19,190 nt of DNA. Source: Victivallales bacterium (lineage in GTDB: Bacteria > Verrucomicrobiota > Lentisphaeria > Oligosphaerales > Oligosphaeraceae). The stretch lies in the NCBI GenBank assembly GCA_017458805.1, contig JAFTAC010000661.1, positions 1-19,190 of the forward strand. Direction: 5' to 3'. Position 1 is the first letter of the stretch; every line of letters begins with the position of its first letter. This document shows positions 13,079 to 19,190 of the stretch, in pieces. The translations under genes were made by a program, and so were the position numbers. The notes beneath the pieces were generated by a model. It saw only the letters and a list, made by a program, of their open reading frames with translations, had not been told where the DNA came from and searched no databases.

Positions 13079-14425
13079 ATGGATAGTACCTGTACACGTT
13101 GGTTTGCCTGCTTTGTCGTATCATTGCTATGTGCGGCATTTTTTGCCCTGGTTTGCCTGGTGGCTGGCGGTATGAGCGGCGGAAAGATGAAGCATCTGGA
13201 GGAGAGCGAACGGGACTTGGCCGACCGTCTTTACGAGCTGTTTCCCCTGAAGGAGGAGTGGGTCTATGCAGGTCATATTCTGGTGATGGGGCTGGGCGTG
13301 CTTGCCTTCTACTGCGTTCTGCGCTGGAAAAGCTGTCTTGCCGACTATGCGTCATTCAATTTTGTCTGGCCCCCTGTTCTGACGCTTCTGCTGGTCTATT
13401 GCCTGATGGAGTTCTTTTCCGCGCTTCTAAGCATTTCTGCGGCGGCGCGTCTGCTTTTAGTCACGCTGCCAATCTTCAAGGTGCTCTCGTGGCTTTTGTT
13501 TCCAGTGACGCTGCCCCTGGGGGCTCTGGCGCGCTTCATCAACCGCAGGCGCATGAGCGCGGACGAGGACAGCGTGGCCAGCGTGGAGGATGAAATCCTT
13601 TCGCTGGTCGAGGATGACGAAGAGGATGAAGAGGAGCAGAAGGGCGAGGAGGACGGCGGCGAAATCGAGCGTCCAGGCCTCGAAGAGGATGAACGGCGCA
13701 TGATCATGGGGGCGTTGAAGCTGGACGAGGTCAATGTGCGCCGTATTATGACGCCCCGCGTGGAGGTGACGGGCGTGGAGTACGTCGAGGAGCATCCGCT
13801 GGAGGAGTTCGTGACCAGCGCCAAGCAGGCGATCGTCGCCTCGGGCCACAGCCGCATCCCTGTGTATAAGAAGACCATTGACAACGTGATAGGGGTCGTC
13901 TATTCGAAGGATTTGCTGGATGTTTCCAAGCTGGAGAGCGCTGACAAGTTGATTCACCGCAACCCGCTTTTCATCCCTGAATCCAAGAACATCGGCGACT
14001 TGCTGGGCGAGTTTCAGCAGGCGAAGATTCATTTGGCTGTGGTGGTGGATGAATATGGTGGAATGGCGGGTATCGTCACCTTTGAGGATGTGCTGGAGAC
14101 CCTTGTGGGCGACATCAAGGACGAATATGACTTTGCAGAAGGGAACCTGGAGCCTCGGGAGATGTCTGAGGGACGCCTGCTTTGCGATGCCCGCGTGCCC
14201 GTGGCCAGCATCAATTATACGCTGGACACGGAGATAGCCGAAAACGGCGACTTTGACACGCTGGGCGGTTTCATCACCTATAGTGAGGGGCGCATCCCCA
14301 AGGCTGGGGAGGAGTTCGATGCGCCGCCGCTCCATGTCAAGGTGCTCAAGGCAGACCATCGCAAACTAATCGAAGTGGAAATATCAAAGATGGAATCAGA
14401 CAGCAATCGGGAGAAAAACCAATGA
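13079..14425 (+). CDS. CorC/HlyC-type membrane protein with paired CBS domains
   Basis: The 448-residue protein is of the hemolysin-C/CorC type (CNNM-like), inner-membrane proteins thought to move or sense Mg or Co. Hydrophobic segments are near 8-30, 62-82, 95-120 and 125-150. An acidic linker of mostly Asp and Glu covers about 170-197. The CBS pair begins at IMTPRVEV (223-230) with SRIPVY and VIGVVYSKDLL, and continues through AVVVDEYGGMAGIVTFEDVLETLVGDI (320-346). A CorC_HlyC domain ends the protein, with GDFDTLGGFITYSEGRIP. The N-terminal membrane part is less conserved than the usual DUF21 domain, so the transport function is uncertain. The ATG at 13079 has only a weak upstream signal. 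The gene overlaps the next by ATGA. Confidence 0.88.
   Translation: MDSTCTRWFACFVVSLLCAAFFALVCLVAGGMSGGKMKHLEESERDLADRLYELFPLKEEWVYAGHILVMGLGVLAFYCVLRWKSCLADYASFNFVWPPVLTLLLVYCLMEFFSALLSISAAARLLLVTLPIFKVLSWLLFPVTLPLGALARFINRRRMSADEDSVASVEDEILSLVEDDEEDEEEQKGEEDGGEIERPGLEEDERRMIMGALKLDEVNVRRIMTPRVEVTGVEYVEEHPLEEFVTSAKQAIVASGHSRIPVYKKTIDNVIGVVYSKDLLDVSKLESADKLIHRNPLFIPESKNIGDLLGEFQQAKIHLAVVVDEYGGMAGIVTFEDVLETLVGDIKDEYDFAEGNLEPREMSEGRLLCDARVPVASINYTLDTEIAENGDFDTLGGFITYSEGRIPKAGEEFDAPPLHVKVLKADHRKLIEVEISKMESDSNREKNQ
14409..14413 (+). promoter_or_regulatory. Ribosome binding site of the fusion gene
   Basis: GGGAG at 14409-14413 lies eight bases before the ATG at 14422, inside the last codons of the CBS membrane protein gene. 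With the ATGA overlap it points to coupled translation. Confidence 0.6.
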
Positions 14426-15552
14426 AAGTGTTTGTTTCAGGCTGCTATGACATGCTGCATTCGGGGCATGTCGCTTTTTTCGAGGAAGCTGCGACGTATG
14501 GCGACTTGTATGTCGGCATTGGGTCGGACAAGACCATCCAGGAGCTTAAGAACCGCAAGACCATCAATACCGAGGGTGAGCGTCTCTACATGGTCAAGGC
14601 CCTGCGTTGCGTGAAGGATGCCTGGGTGAACAGCGGCTCTGGCATCATGGACTTCGAGAAGGAGGTCATTGCCCTGAAGCCCGATATCTTCTTCGTCAAC
14701 TCCGACGGCTTTACGCCCGCCAAGGAGGAGTTCTGCAAGAAATATGGCATCAAGTTGATTGTGAGCAAGCGCATTCCCCATGGCAATCTGCCCGCCCGCT
14801 CGACGACGGCACTGCGACAGGAATGCACCATCCCCTACCGTATCGAGATGGGGGGCGGCTGGCTTGACCAGCCCTTTGTGAACAAGCTGTGCCCTGGCCC
14901 TGTCATCGTGCTTTCCATCGAGCCTGACATGGAGTTCAACCACCGCTCTGGCATGGCGACCTCGTCGCGCAAGACCGCCATCAGCCTGTGGCACACCTCC
15001 ATCCCTGAAGGCGACCGCGAAGAGCTGGCGCATACCTTGTTCTGCTGCGACAACCCCCCTGGGACCGTGGCCGTTTCAGGCTCGCAGGATTCCCTCGGCC
15101 TGATGCTCCCTGGCTTCAACAAGCTTAATTACGACAACGGCTATTGGCCTGTGTCGATTGACTCCGTCCGCGACGGCGAGTTTCTCTCCTATTTGGAGAG
15201 CCATATCAGCCTGATAGCCCTGCCGCCGCGCCAGAACGACTACCATGTGCTTGGCAATACCAACGTCACGGCAGAGGGGGCGCGTCGCCTTGCCGAGGCC
15301 ACGGAGCGCATCTGGAAGGCTGCGACCGCGCGGGACACCGCCGAGTGGGGCAAGGCCACCAAGGAATCCTTTGATGCGCAGATTGCCATGTTCCCGAACA
15401 TGGTCTCGCCCGAAATCATGAACTCGATTGCCGAATACAGCGACAAGGCGTATGGCTGGAAGATTTCGGGTGCAGGCGGTGGCGGCTATTTGATTCTCAT
15501 AGGCGACCAGGATATCCCCAACGCCATCCGCGTCCGCGCGTGCCGCGCGTAG
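14422..15552 (+). CDS. Fusion of RfaE-type nucleotidyltransferase and HddA-like GHMP sugar kinase
   Basis: The 376-residue protein has two domains. Residues 1 to about 135 form a cytidylyltransferase-like domain. It has GCYDMLHSGH (7-16, the HxGH catalytic motif at 13-16), GIGSDKTI, and ARSTTALR (125-132), which corresponds to the family's second nucleotide motif. From about 138 a GHMP kinase follows: RIEMGGGWLDQP (139-150), GMATSSRKTA (177-186, the glycine-rich ATP loop), GSQDSLGLMLPGFNKL (220-235), and SGAGGGGYLILI (349-360) at the end. The second half is most like D-glycero-D-manno-heptose 7-phosphate kinase HddA. E. coli HldE also joins a sugar kinase to this nucleotidyltransferase, but with a ribokinase-fold kinase in the other order. 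A nucleotide-sugar route for surface polysaccharide is the best inference; the sugar is unknown. It overlaps the CBS gene by four bases. Confidence 0.85.
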   Translation: MKVFVSGCYDMLHSGHVAFFEEAATYGDLYVGIGSDKTIQELKNRKTINTEGERLYMVKALRCVKDAWVNSGSGIMDFEKEVIALKPDIFFVNSDGFTPAKEEFCKKYGIKLIVSKRIPHGNLPARSTTALRQECTIPYRIEMGGGWLDQPFVNKLCPGPVIVLSIEPDMEFNHRSGMATSSRKTAISLWHTSIPEGDREELAHTLFCCDNPPGTVAVSGSQDSLGLMLPGFNKLNYDNGYWPVSIDSVRDGEFLSYLESHISLIALPPRQNDYHVLGNTNVTAEGARRLAEATERIWKAATARDTAEWGKATKESFDAQIAMFPNMVSPEIMNSIAEYSDKAYGWKISGAGGGGYLILIGDQDIPNAIRVRACRA

Positions 15553-15559
15553 TAAAACC

Positions 15560-15675
15560 TGCGCGGCTACGCGCCGCGCAGTCAGGACGCGGGATGGCAC
15601 GGAAGAAAACAAAACCTGTGTAGCTAGGTGCTGTGCCCCCTGCTGCGTCCTGAGTGCGCGGCGCGTAGCCGCGCA
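15560..15675. repeat. 31-bp inverted repeat between convergent genes, each arm itself a hairpin
   Basis: The arm at 15560-15590 is the reverse complement of 15645-15675 with a single mismatch. Each arm also folds alone: TGCGCGGC (15560-15567) pairs with GCCGCGCA (15573-15580) over a TACGC loop, and the copy in the second arm mirrors it. The two small loops are therefore complementary. The structure fills the 130-base gap between the stop of the fusion gene and the stop of the SGNH gene, where a bidirectional end would be expected, but no T-run is present. Confidence 0.85.
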
Positions 15676-15682
15676 CATAAGA

Positions 15683-18151
15683 TTACTCCCCAACAGCCAT
15701 GAACGAGCCAGCGCCCTTGTCCTGTGCCTCGAACAGCGCATGGTCGGGGGTGGCTTCGCGCAGCTTGAGGCCGCCGAAGGCATGAATGACGGGAGTCGCC
15801 TTGAAGGGTGGAACAAAAACGACCTTCTCGCCAGGGGCTGCAACGCCGTTCACTATTCTTTCCCGCTCCTTGTTGGGACGGGTGTCATAGGTGAAGATGC
15901 CCAGCAAGGCGACGGGGGTTCCCTCGGCCTTCACGGTGATGGTGTGCATCCCGTAGGCGAGCCCGCAGATGGCCCTGCGGTTTTCAAGGTACTGTTCCGT
16001 ACCGTCTTGGAATTTGAATGGGGCATTGGTTTCAACGGAGAGCTTCTCCTGCCCATCGACGCTGACAAGCAGCTTGCCACCCTCCAGTGCATCGCAGAAG
16101 GCAATGGAAAAATCGGTGCCTGGCAGGGTGATTTCAGCGGACTCGCCAGGTTGAAGCAGCAGTTGTGCATCGCCGTATGGCGCGCCCCATTTGGATTCAA
16201 AGGGCGCAGCATCGCCCTTCTTGTTCCATAGCGCAGAGGTGACAGGGTAGAAGCACCTGCCAGCAATTGTTTTCATCTCAACCGCGACAAGGGCGGCATT
16301 TTCACCTGTGAGTTCGACGATGTGCCTGTCGCCCAAGCTGACGTTTCCGTGGCGGAAAGAGGAGTTGCGCACGTCAATGTAACCCTGCGGACGGTAGCTG
16401 CCGACCTTATTGCCGTCCACGAACACGTCGCCGCGCTGCTTGTCGGTACCACCAGTTGCCCAGAGGTTGAAGGCCATGTCGTCGATGATGAAGGTAGTGC
16501 CGTTTATGAAGCGTGGGCTCTCCTTGGGGTAGAAGGTGATGATACCCTCCCAGCCGATGGTGTTTTTGTGCATACGGGAGGGGAGACGAAGCTGCGCCTG
16601 CCCAGCGGGGACGGGGTCCCAGCACTCAAATGCCTTCTCCAGGCAGTATGCCCAGAAGAAGTGACCGACGGCCTGCGGATGGCCGTCCCGTGGGACGAGC
16701 GTGCGCGGATTGCAGTGGCGTGTCATGTCATCGTTCAGTTTGCCGAAGTCCATGAAGGGAATCTGGTAGCGCAGAGCCAGGGCCTGCAGGTCGCCTGGAT
16801 TCGGGGTATAGCCGCCCTTGTTCTGGAACATGCAGAAGATGAACTCGGTGTCGGGGTAGCGCTGCTGAATCCAGCGAATGCTGGCCTCGAAGAGCGCGCA
16901 CTCCTCGGGGGTGTCCGTTTTTTCGTTGGCGCCCGAGCCGAAGATGACCAAATCGGGCGCAGTGCCTTGCGGGCGCGTGAAAAGCTCTGGGTAGAGCTCT
17001 TTCCATGTCGTACCCGTCTTGTGGCCGTTGTTGCCTTCGCTAGGCTGCTGTGCTAGTGTGCAGTAGGTATCCAGCCCCGACATGGCCTCGCCGATGTTGG
17101 AGCCGTCGCACGCCATTATATTTAGGCAGAGCTTCGAGACGGGCAGGTTGAACTTCCGCATCAGCTCCAGGCGGAGGCGTCCTCCGTAGGAGAAGTAGTG
17201 TTGCCACCAGCCAAAATAGCCGTCCAGGTCGGGGCGACCGATTTTCTCCGCCTCGAAAACCCGTTCCGAGATCGGCTGCTTGAAGGTTTCGGAGGCGGGG
17301 TTCTCGTCGTAGAGGTACATGGGCGGATTGGCGCTGCCTCGGTCGATACTGCTGCCCATCAGGATGATGTGCAGGCTTTCACCCTTCCATAGCTTCTGCA
17401 TGGTTTTGGGGATGTGGCGGAACATCGGCTCCATTGGGCGTACGGAGGGAACCACGTTTGCCGTTGGCATCTCGCCCTTGACCAGTGCGGGTGCCCAGTA
17501 GAGCACCTCGCCCTTTTCGGAGGCGTTGGCAAGGGTTATGCGGATGGCCACGGTGTTCATATCGCCAGTGTGCGACTCCTCGCCATCCGTGAAATGTCCT
17601 TCCAGTGTAATGGTTGGGATGGTGATGCGGAATGCGCCTGTGGCATCTGCATCTCCGCTGTAGGTTTTGGCGACGATGAGCTCGCCACGGGCATGCTTCG
17701 GGAAGGTGCGCTTGTCACTGTAGCCGAAATCGCCAGGTGTCCAGGTGCCGTCTTCGCTGTCGATTTTCAGCAGTTCCACGGTGGCAACGGCTCCTTTGGG
17801 GGCACTTTGCCAGCCGTTGACAGCCAGCGAGAGTACCTCGCCATGGGAGAGGCCCGCCTCGCACAGCGGTATCACCTGGTGGAAGCTCTTGCCTGGCGCC
17901 ACGGAGACGATGTTCTGCACGGAGTATGCAGGGCGCTTGCTGGCGGCGATATGGGCCTCGCGGGTGACCGTGATGTCACCGTAGGTGTTGTGATGCCAGA
18001 AGGCCACGCTTTTGCTGGTGAAGCTGATGGCCTTTCCAAGGCGGTGGTTGTCGAACGAATGGAACTCGAAGGTCGGGTTCTGAAGCAGGTTTTGCCCAAG
18101 GCAGGCAAATGCCAATGCGCAGGTCAACAGAATGTGTCTTGTGAGGTTCAT
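15683..18151 (-). CDS. Large secreted SGNH-hydrolase-like protein, possible lipoprotein
   Basis: The 822-residue product starts with a signal sequence MNLTRHILLTCALAFACLGQ. Cys17 after AFA could be a lipobox, so it may be a lipoprotein. Residues 20-240 resemble a carbohydrate-binding-like beta domain (NLLQNPTFEF at its start). The SGNH core spans about 258-510: ILMGSSIDRGS (263-273, nucleophile Ser267 or Ser268), then FGSGANEKTD (405-413, block III), and DGHPQAVGHFFWA (489-501, block V with Asp489 and His491). Another beta-rich region of about 300 residues follows. SGNH enzymes are esterases or acetyl-esterases, often on polysaccharides. The gene has AGGAG seven bases upstream (18163-18159) overlapping the stop of the hydrolase gene, so it is the second gene of an operon. 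The family is likely; the substrate is unknown. Confidence 0.83.
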   Translation of the reverse strand: MNLTRHILLTCALAFACLGQNLLQNPTFEFHSFDNHRLGKAISFTSKSVAFWHHNTYGDITVTREAHIAASKRPAYSVQNIVSVAPGKSFHQVIPLCEAGLSHGEVLSLAVNGWQSAPKGAVATVELLKIDSEDGTWTPGDFGYSDKRTFPKHARGELIVAKTYSGDADATGAFRITIPTITLEGHFTDGEESHTGDMNTVAIRITLANASEKGEVLYWAPALVKGEMPTANVVPSVRPMEPMFRHIPKTMQKLWKGESLHIILMGSSIDRGSANPPMYLYDENPASETFKQPISERVFEAEKIGRPDLDGYFGWWQHYFSYGGRLRLELMRKFNLPVSKLCLNIMACDGSNIGEAMSGLDTYCTLAQQPSEGNNGHKTGTTWKELYPELFTRPQGTAPDLVIFGSGANEKTDTPEECALFEASIRWIQQRYPDTEFIFCMFQNKGGYTPNPGDLQALALRYQIPFMDFGKLNDDMTRHCNPRTLVPRDGHPQAVGHFFWAYCLEKAFECWDPVPAGQAQLRLPSRMHKNTIGWEGIITFYPKESPRFINGTTFIIDDMAFNLWATGGTDKQRGDVFVDGNKVGSYRPQGYIDVRNSSFRHGNVSLGDRHIVELTGENAALVAVEMKTIAGRCFYPVTSALWNKKGDAAPFESKWGAPYGDAQLLLQPGESAEITLPGTDFSIAFCDALEGGKLLVSVDGQEKLSVETNAPFKFQDGTEQYLENRRAICGLAYGMHTITVKAEGTPVALLGIFTYDTRPNKERERIVNGVAAPGEKVVFVPPFKATPVIHAFGGLKLREATPDHALFEAQDKGAGSFMAVGE

Positions 18152-18158
18152 GGTGTGG

Positions 18159-18163
18159 CTCCT
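18159..18163 (-). promoter_or_regulatory. Ribosome binding site of the SGNH gene, overlapping the upstream stop
   Basis: Minus-strand AGGAG (18163-18159) overlaps the TAG stop of the alpha/beta hydrolase gene (18164-18162) and lies seven bases before the ATG at 18151. It fixes the start and indicates co-transcription and coupled translation. Confidence 0.75.
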
Positions 18164-18965
18164 AGTTGTTCATCACCCAGGCGAGCGGGGCAAGTGGTGG
18201 TTCGGTTTCGGAGTAGGGGAGGGGGGAATCGTGGTTGCCACCAGGTATTTCCACATAGACGAAGCGGTCGTTGTCCGCCAACGCCCCCGCGAAGCGGCGG
18301 GACTGGGAGACGGGGATGAGTTCGTCGTGGGAGCCGTGTATGAGGAACACGGGGATGTTTGCGAAGGCTTCGGGGTGATAGACGGGGGAGTGCAGCCTGT
18401 AGAGCTCTGGTTTCTCCTCTGGCGTGCCACCGTAGGCGGCGATGATGTGGTCGGCAATCTCCTTCAGGACTGGGCGCAGGTGCTGGTTGGCGCGGCAGAA
18501 GGCGAGGTAGGGCACGATGTCCGACGTGGCTCCACGCGCCACGATGCCCGAGACATTCTGCGGGCGGAGACCACCGTAAATCAGGTTGCTGGAGCCCCCC
18601 ATGGAGCCTCCAGTGAAGAAGAAACGCTGCGCATTGTACTTTTCGCGCAGAAAATCCAGAAGGGCATCCAAATCATTGACGGCATCAGGGGACATCCATG
18701 CGTTGTTGCGCAGGTTGGGTGTCAGGATGCCGATGCCCATCTTGAGGTAGGTGGGCAGCCAGGCGCGGCGCACATCCTGTCGCATGAACAGCTGTGTCTC
18801 GTGGGCCCCATGGCCATGGATGATGACAGCCCAGTCCCCCGTGCCGTTGTTGGGCGGACGGAAGATTGCCCTGTCCTCAAAGCCGTTGCTCGTGTACTCC
18901 AGCTTGAACATGTTCTCGGGATACCCTGCATTCGTAATCGGGGTGATTTGTGGATTTTCCAGCAT
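18162..18965 (-). CDS. Alpha/beta hydrolase (prolyl-oligopeptidase-like serine hydrolase)
   Basis: The 267-residue protein has a standard alpha/beta-hydrolase order: oxyanion region IIHGHGAHETQ (48-58), nucleophile elbow FTGGSMGG with Ser121, acid in IHGSHDELIPV with Asp214, and catalytic His245 in PGGNHDSPLP. There is no signal peptide, so it should be cytoplasmic, unlike its SGNH partner. It has the look of dienelactone-hydrolase or acyl-peptidase relatives and could process a product of the secreted protein. The start at 18965 has only an A-rich upstream sequence and no clear ribosome binding site. A TATAAT lies about 50 bases upstream on the same strand. Activity is secure at the level of a serine hydrolase; the substrate is unknown. 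Confidence 0.88.
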   Translation of the reverse strand: MLENPQITPITNAGYPENMFKLEYTSNGFEDRAIFRPPNNGTGDWAVIIHGHGAHETQLFMRQDVRRAWLPTYLKMGIGILTPNLRNNAWMSPDAVNDLDALLDFLREKYNAQRFFFTGGSMGGSSNLIYGGLRPQNVSGIVARGATSDIVPYLAFCRANQHLRPVLKEIADHIIAAYGGTPEEKPELYRLHSPVYHPEAFANIPVFLIHGSHDELIPVSQSRRFAGALADNDRFVYVEIPGGNHDSPLPYSETEPPLAPLAWVMNN

Positions 18966-19017
18966 GATGTTCTTTTTTTATGGTGTTGTGATTTGCAGGA
19001 TTGCAAAAATGTTTTAT

Positions 19018-19023
19018 ATTATA
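19018..19023 (-). promoter_or_regulatory. TATAAT -10 candidate for the hydrolase-SGNH operon
   Basis: Minus-strand TATAAT (19023-19018) stands about 50 bases ahead of the hydrolase ATG. The matching -35 position would lie inside the divergent tRNA gene and shows no good match, so only the -10 supports this. The same AT-rich block probably also holds the tRNA promoter in the other direction (TTGCAG at 18993-18998, then TATATT at 19015-19020). Confidence 0.35.
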
Positions 19024-19033
19024 GTCAATCAAT

Positions 19034-19107
19034 GCGGGTGTAGCATAGTGGTAATGCTTCGGCCTTCCAAGCCGACGAGGTGGGTTCGATTCCCATCACC
19101 CGCTCCA
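19034..19107 (+). tRNA. tRNA-Gly (anticodon TCC), CCA encoded
   Basis: A complete cloverleaf fits. The acceptor GCGGGTG (19034-19040) pairs with CACCCGC (19097-19103), with discriminator T19104 and an encoded CCA at 19105-19107. The D-arm is GCAT/ATGC, and the anticodon stem TCGGC/GCCGA encloses the loop CTTCCAA with anticodon TCC at 19066-19068. The T-arm contains GGTTCGATTCC. TCC reads GGA and, with wobble, other Gly codons. Confidence 0.97.
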
Positions 19108-19114
19108 TCTTTTT

Positions 19115-19150
19115 CAAGCACAAAAACATCCGTTTTTGTGCTTGTTTTTT
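19115..19150 (+). terminator. Intrinsic terminator after tRNA-Gly
   Basis: CAAGCACAAAAAC (19115-19127) pairs perfectly over 13 bases with GTTTTTGTGCTTG (19132-19144) around the loop ATCC, and TTTTTT (19145-19150) follows directly. This is the clearest canonical terminator in the window and begins eight bases after the CCA. Confidence 0.9.
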
Positions 19151-19190
19151 AATGTAACATTAGATTTTTAGTTGTCAAACGACAATAAGG

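Noticed and set aside
16322..19043. Long plus-strand frames opposite the SGNH and alpha/beta hydrolase genes (244, 301 and 303 residues)
   Set aside because: The minus-strand genes have full domain motifs, a signal peptide and ribosome binding sites; the plus frames have none and are reverse-frame shadows.
8795..19144. Shared 14-mer CGTTTTTGTGCTTG at 8795-8808 and 19131-19144, both at terminator 3' arms
   Set aside because: The contexts differ (the partner arms are unrelated at 8728-8739 and 19115-19127) and the word is dominated by a T-run, so chance or terminator-type bias is enough to explain it.
19172..19185. TTGTC-AAAC-GACAA symmetry at the right edge, similar to the operator-like repeat at 631-655
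   Set aside because: The arms are only five bases and the gene it might control lies outside the window, so nothing can be supported.
19034..19190. tRNA-Gly as an attachment site of an integrated element
   Set aside because: No repeat of the tRNA 3' end occurs elsewhere in the window and no integrase gene is present; the window ends shortly after the terminator.

Overview
The window reads as one stretch of bacterial chromosome with GC-rich genes and AT-rich gaps. The gene content suggests a Gram-negative-type, fermentative host-associated or environmental bacterium: an envelope-sugar glycosyltransferase and a sugar nucleotidyltransferase/kinase fusion, pyruvate phosphate dikinase, and secreted SGNH-type hydrolases. 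The style of the genes (PPDK, IS66-type debris, Rpn-type nuclease, large secreted SGNH protein) is compatible with the PVC superphylum, for example Lentisphaerota or Kiritimatiellota. That placement is an inference from style and not from a marker gene.

Layout. Bases 1-550 (-) hold the N-terminal part of an Rpn/YhgA-like PD-(D/E)XK recombination-promoting nuclease that runs off the left edge. Bases 551-1367 are non-coding and repeat-rich: CTAG-containing repeats near 784-846, a promoter-like pair at 986-1014 and a 21-bp tandem repeat at 1091-1289. An AraC-family regulator (1368-2204) follows, then a 198-bp IS66-type MITE with perfect ends and an 8-bp target duplication (2272-2485). After that come a neutral ceramidase-family protein (2540-3856), a heptamer inverted repeat (3863-3952), a GT9 glycosyltransferase (3961-4761) and a 31-residue very basic protein with a strong ribosome binding site (4907-5002). 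A structured leader (5150-5231) lies directly ahead of pyruvate phosphate dikinase (5250-8009).

The middle of the window is a fatty-acid and housekeeping block. It contains acpP (8373-8648), two hairpins, fabF (8833-10077), a PgpH-like 7TM-HD phosphohydrolase (10104-12386) and ybeY (12383-12865, 4-bp ATGA overlap). After a palindrome-filled gap come a CorC/HlyC-type CBS membrane protein (13079-14425) and, by another ATGA overlap, a fusion of an RfaE-type nucleotidyltransferase with an HddA-like GHMP kinase (14422-15552). A 31-bp inverted repeat separates this from a convergent two-gene minus-strand operon: an alpha/beta hydrolase (18965-18162) followed by a secreted SGNH-like protein (18151-15683). 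The right end carries tRNA-Gly(TCC) with encoded CCA and a textbook terminator.

How the genes fit together: acpP and fabF serve fatty-acid synthesis. PgpH (a probable cyclic-di-AMP phosphodiesterase) and YbeY (rRNA maturation) are common neighbours in bacteria. GT9 and the nucleotidyltransferase/kinase fusion point to surface glycan or LPS-core synthesis. The ceramidase-like, SGNH and alpha/beta hydrolase genes look like scavenging functions. A recurring theme is that nearly every intergenic gap contains a long, near-perfect palindrome, mostly without a U-tract. I see no defence island, CRISPR array, prophage or biosynthetic cluster. The best candidates for something new are the nucleotidyltransferase-GHMP kinase fusion, the structured ppdK leader, the 31-residue basic protein and the repeat families.
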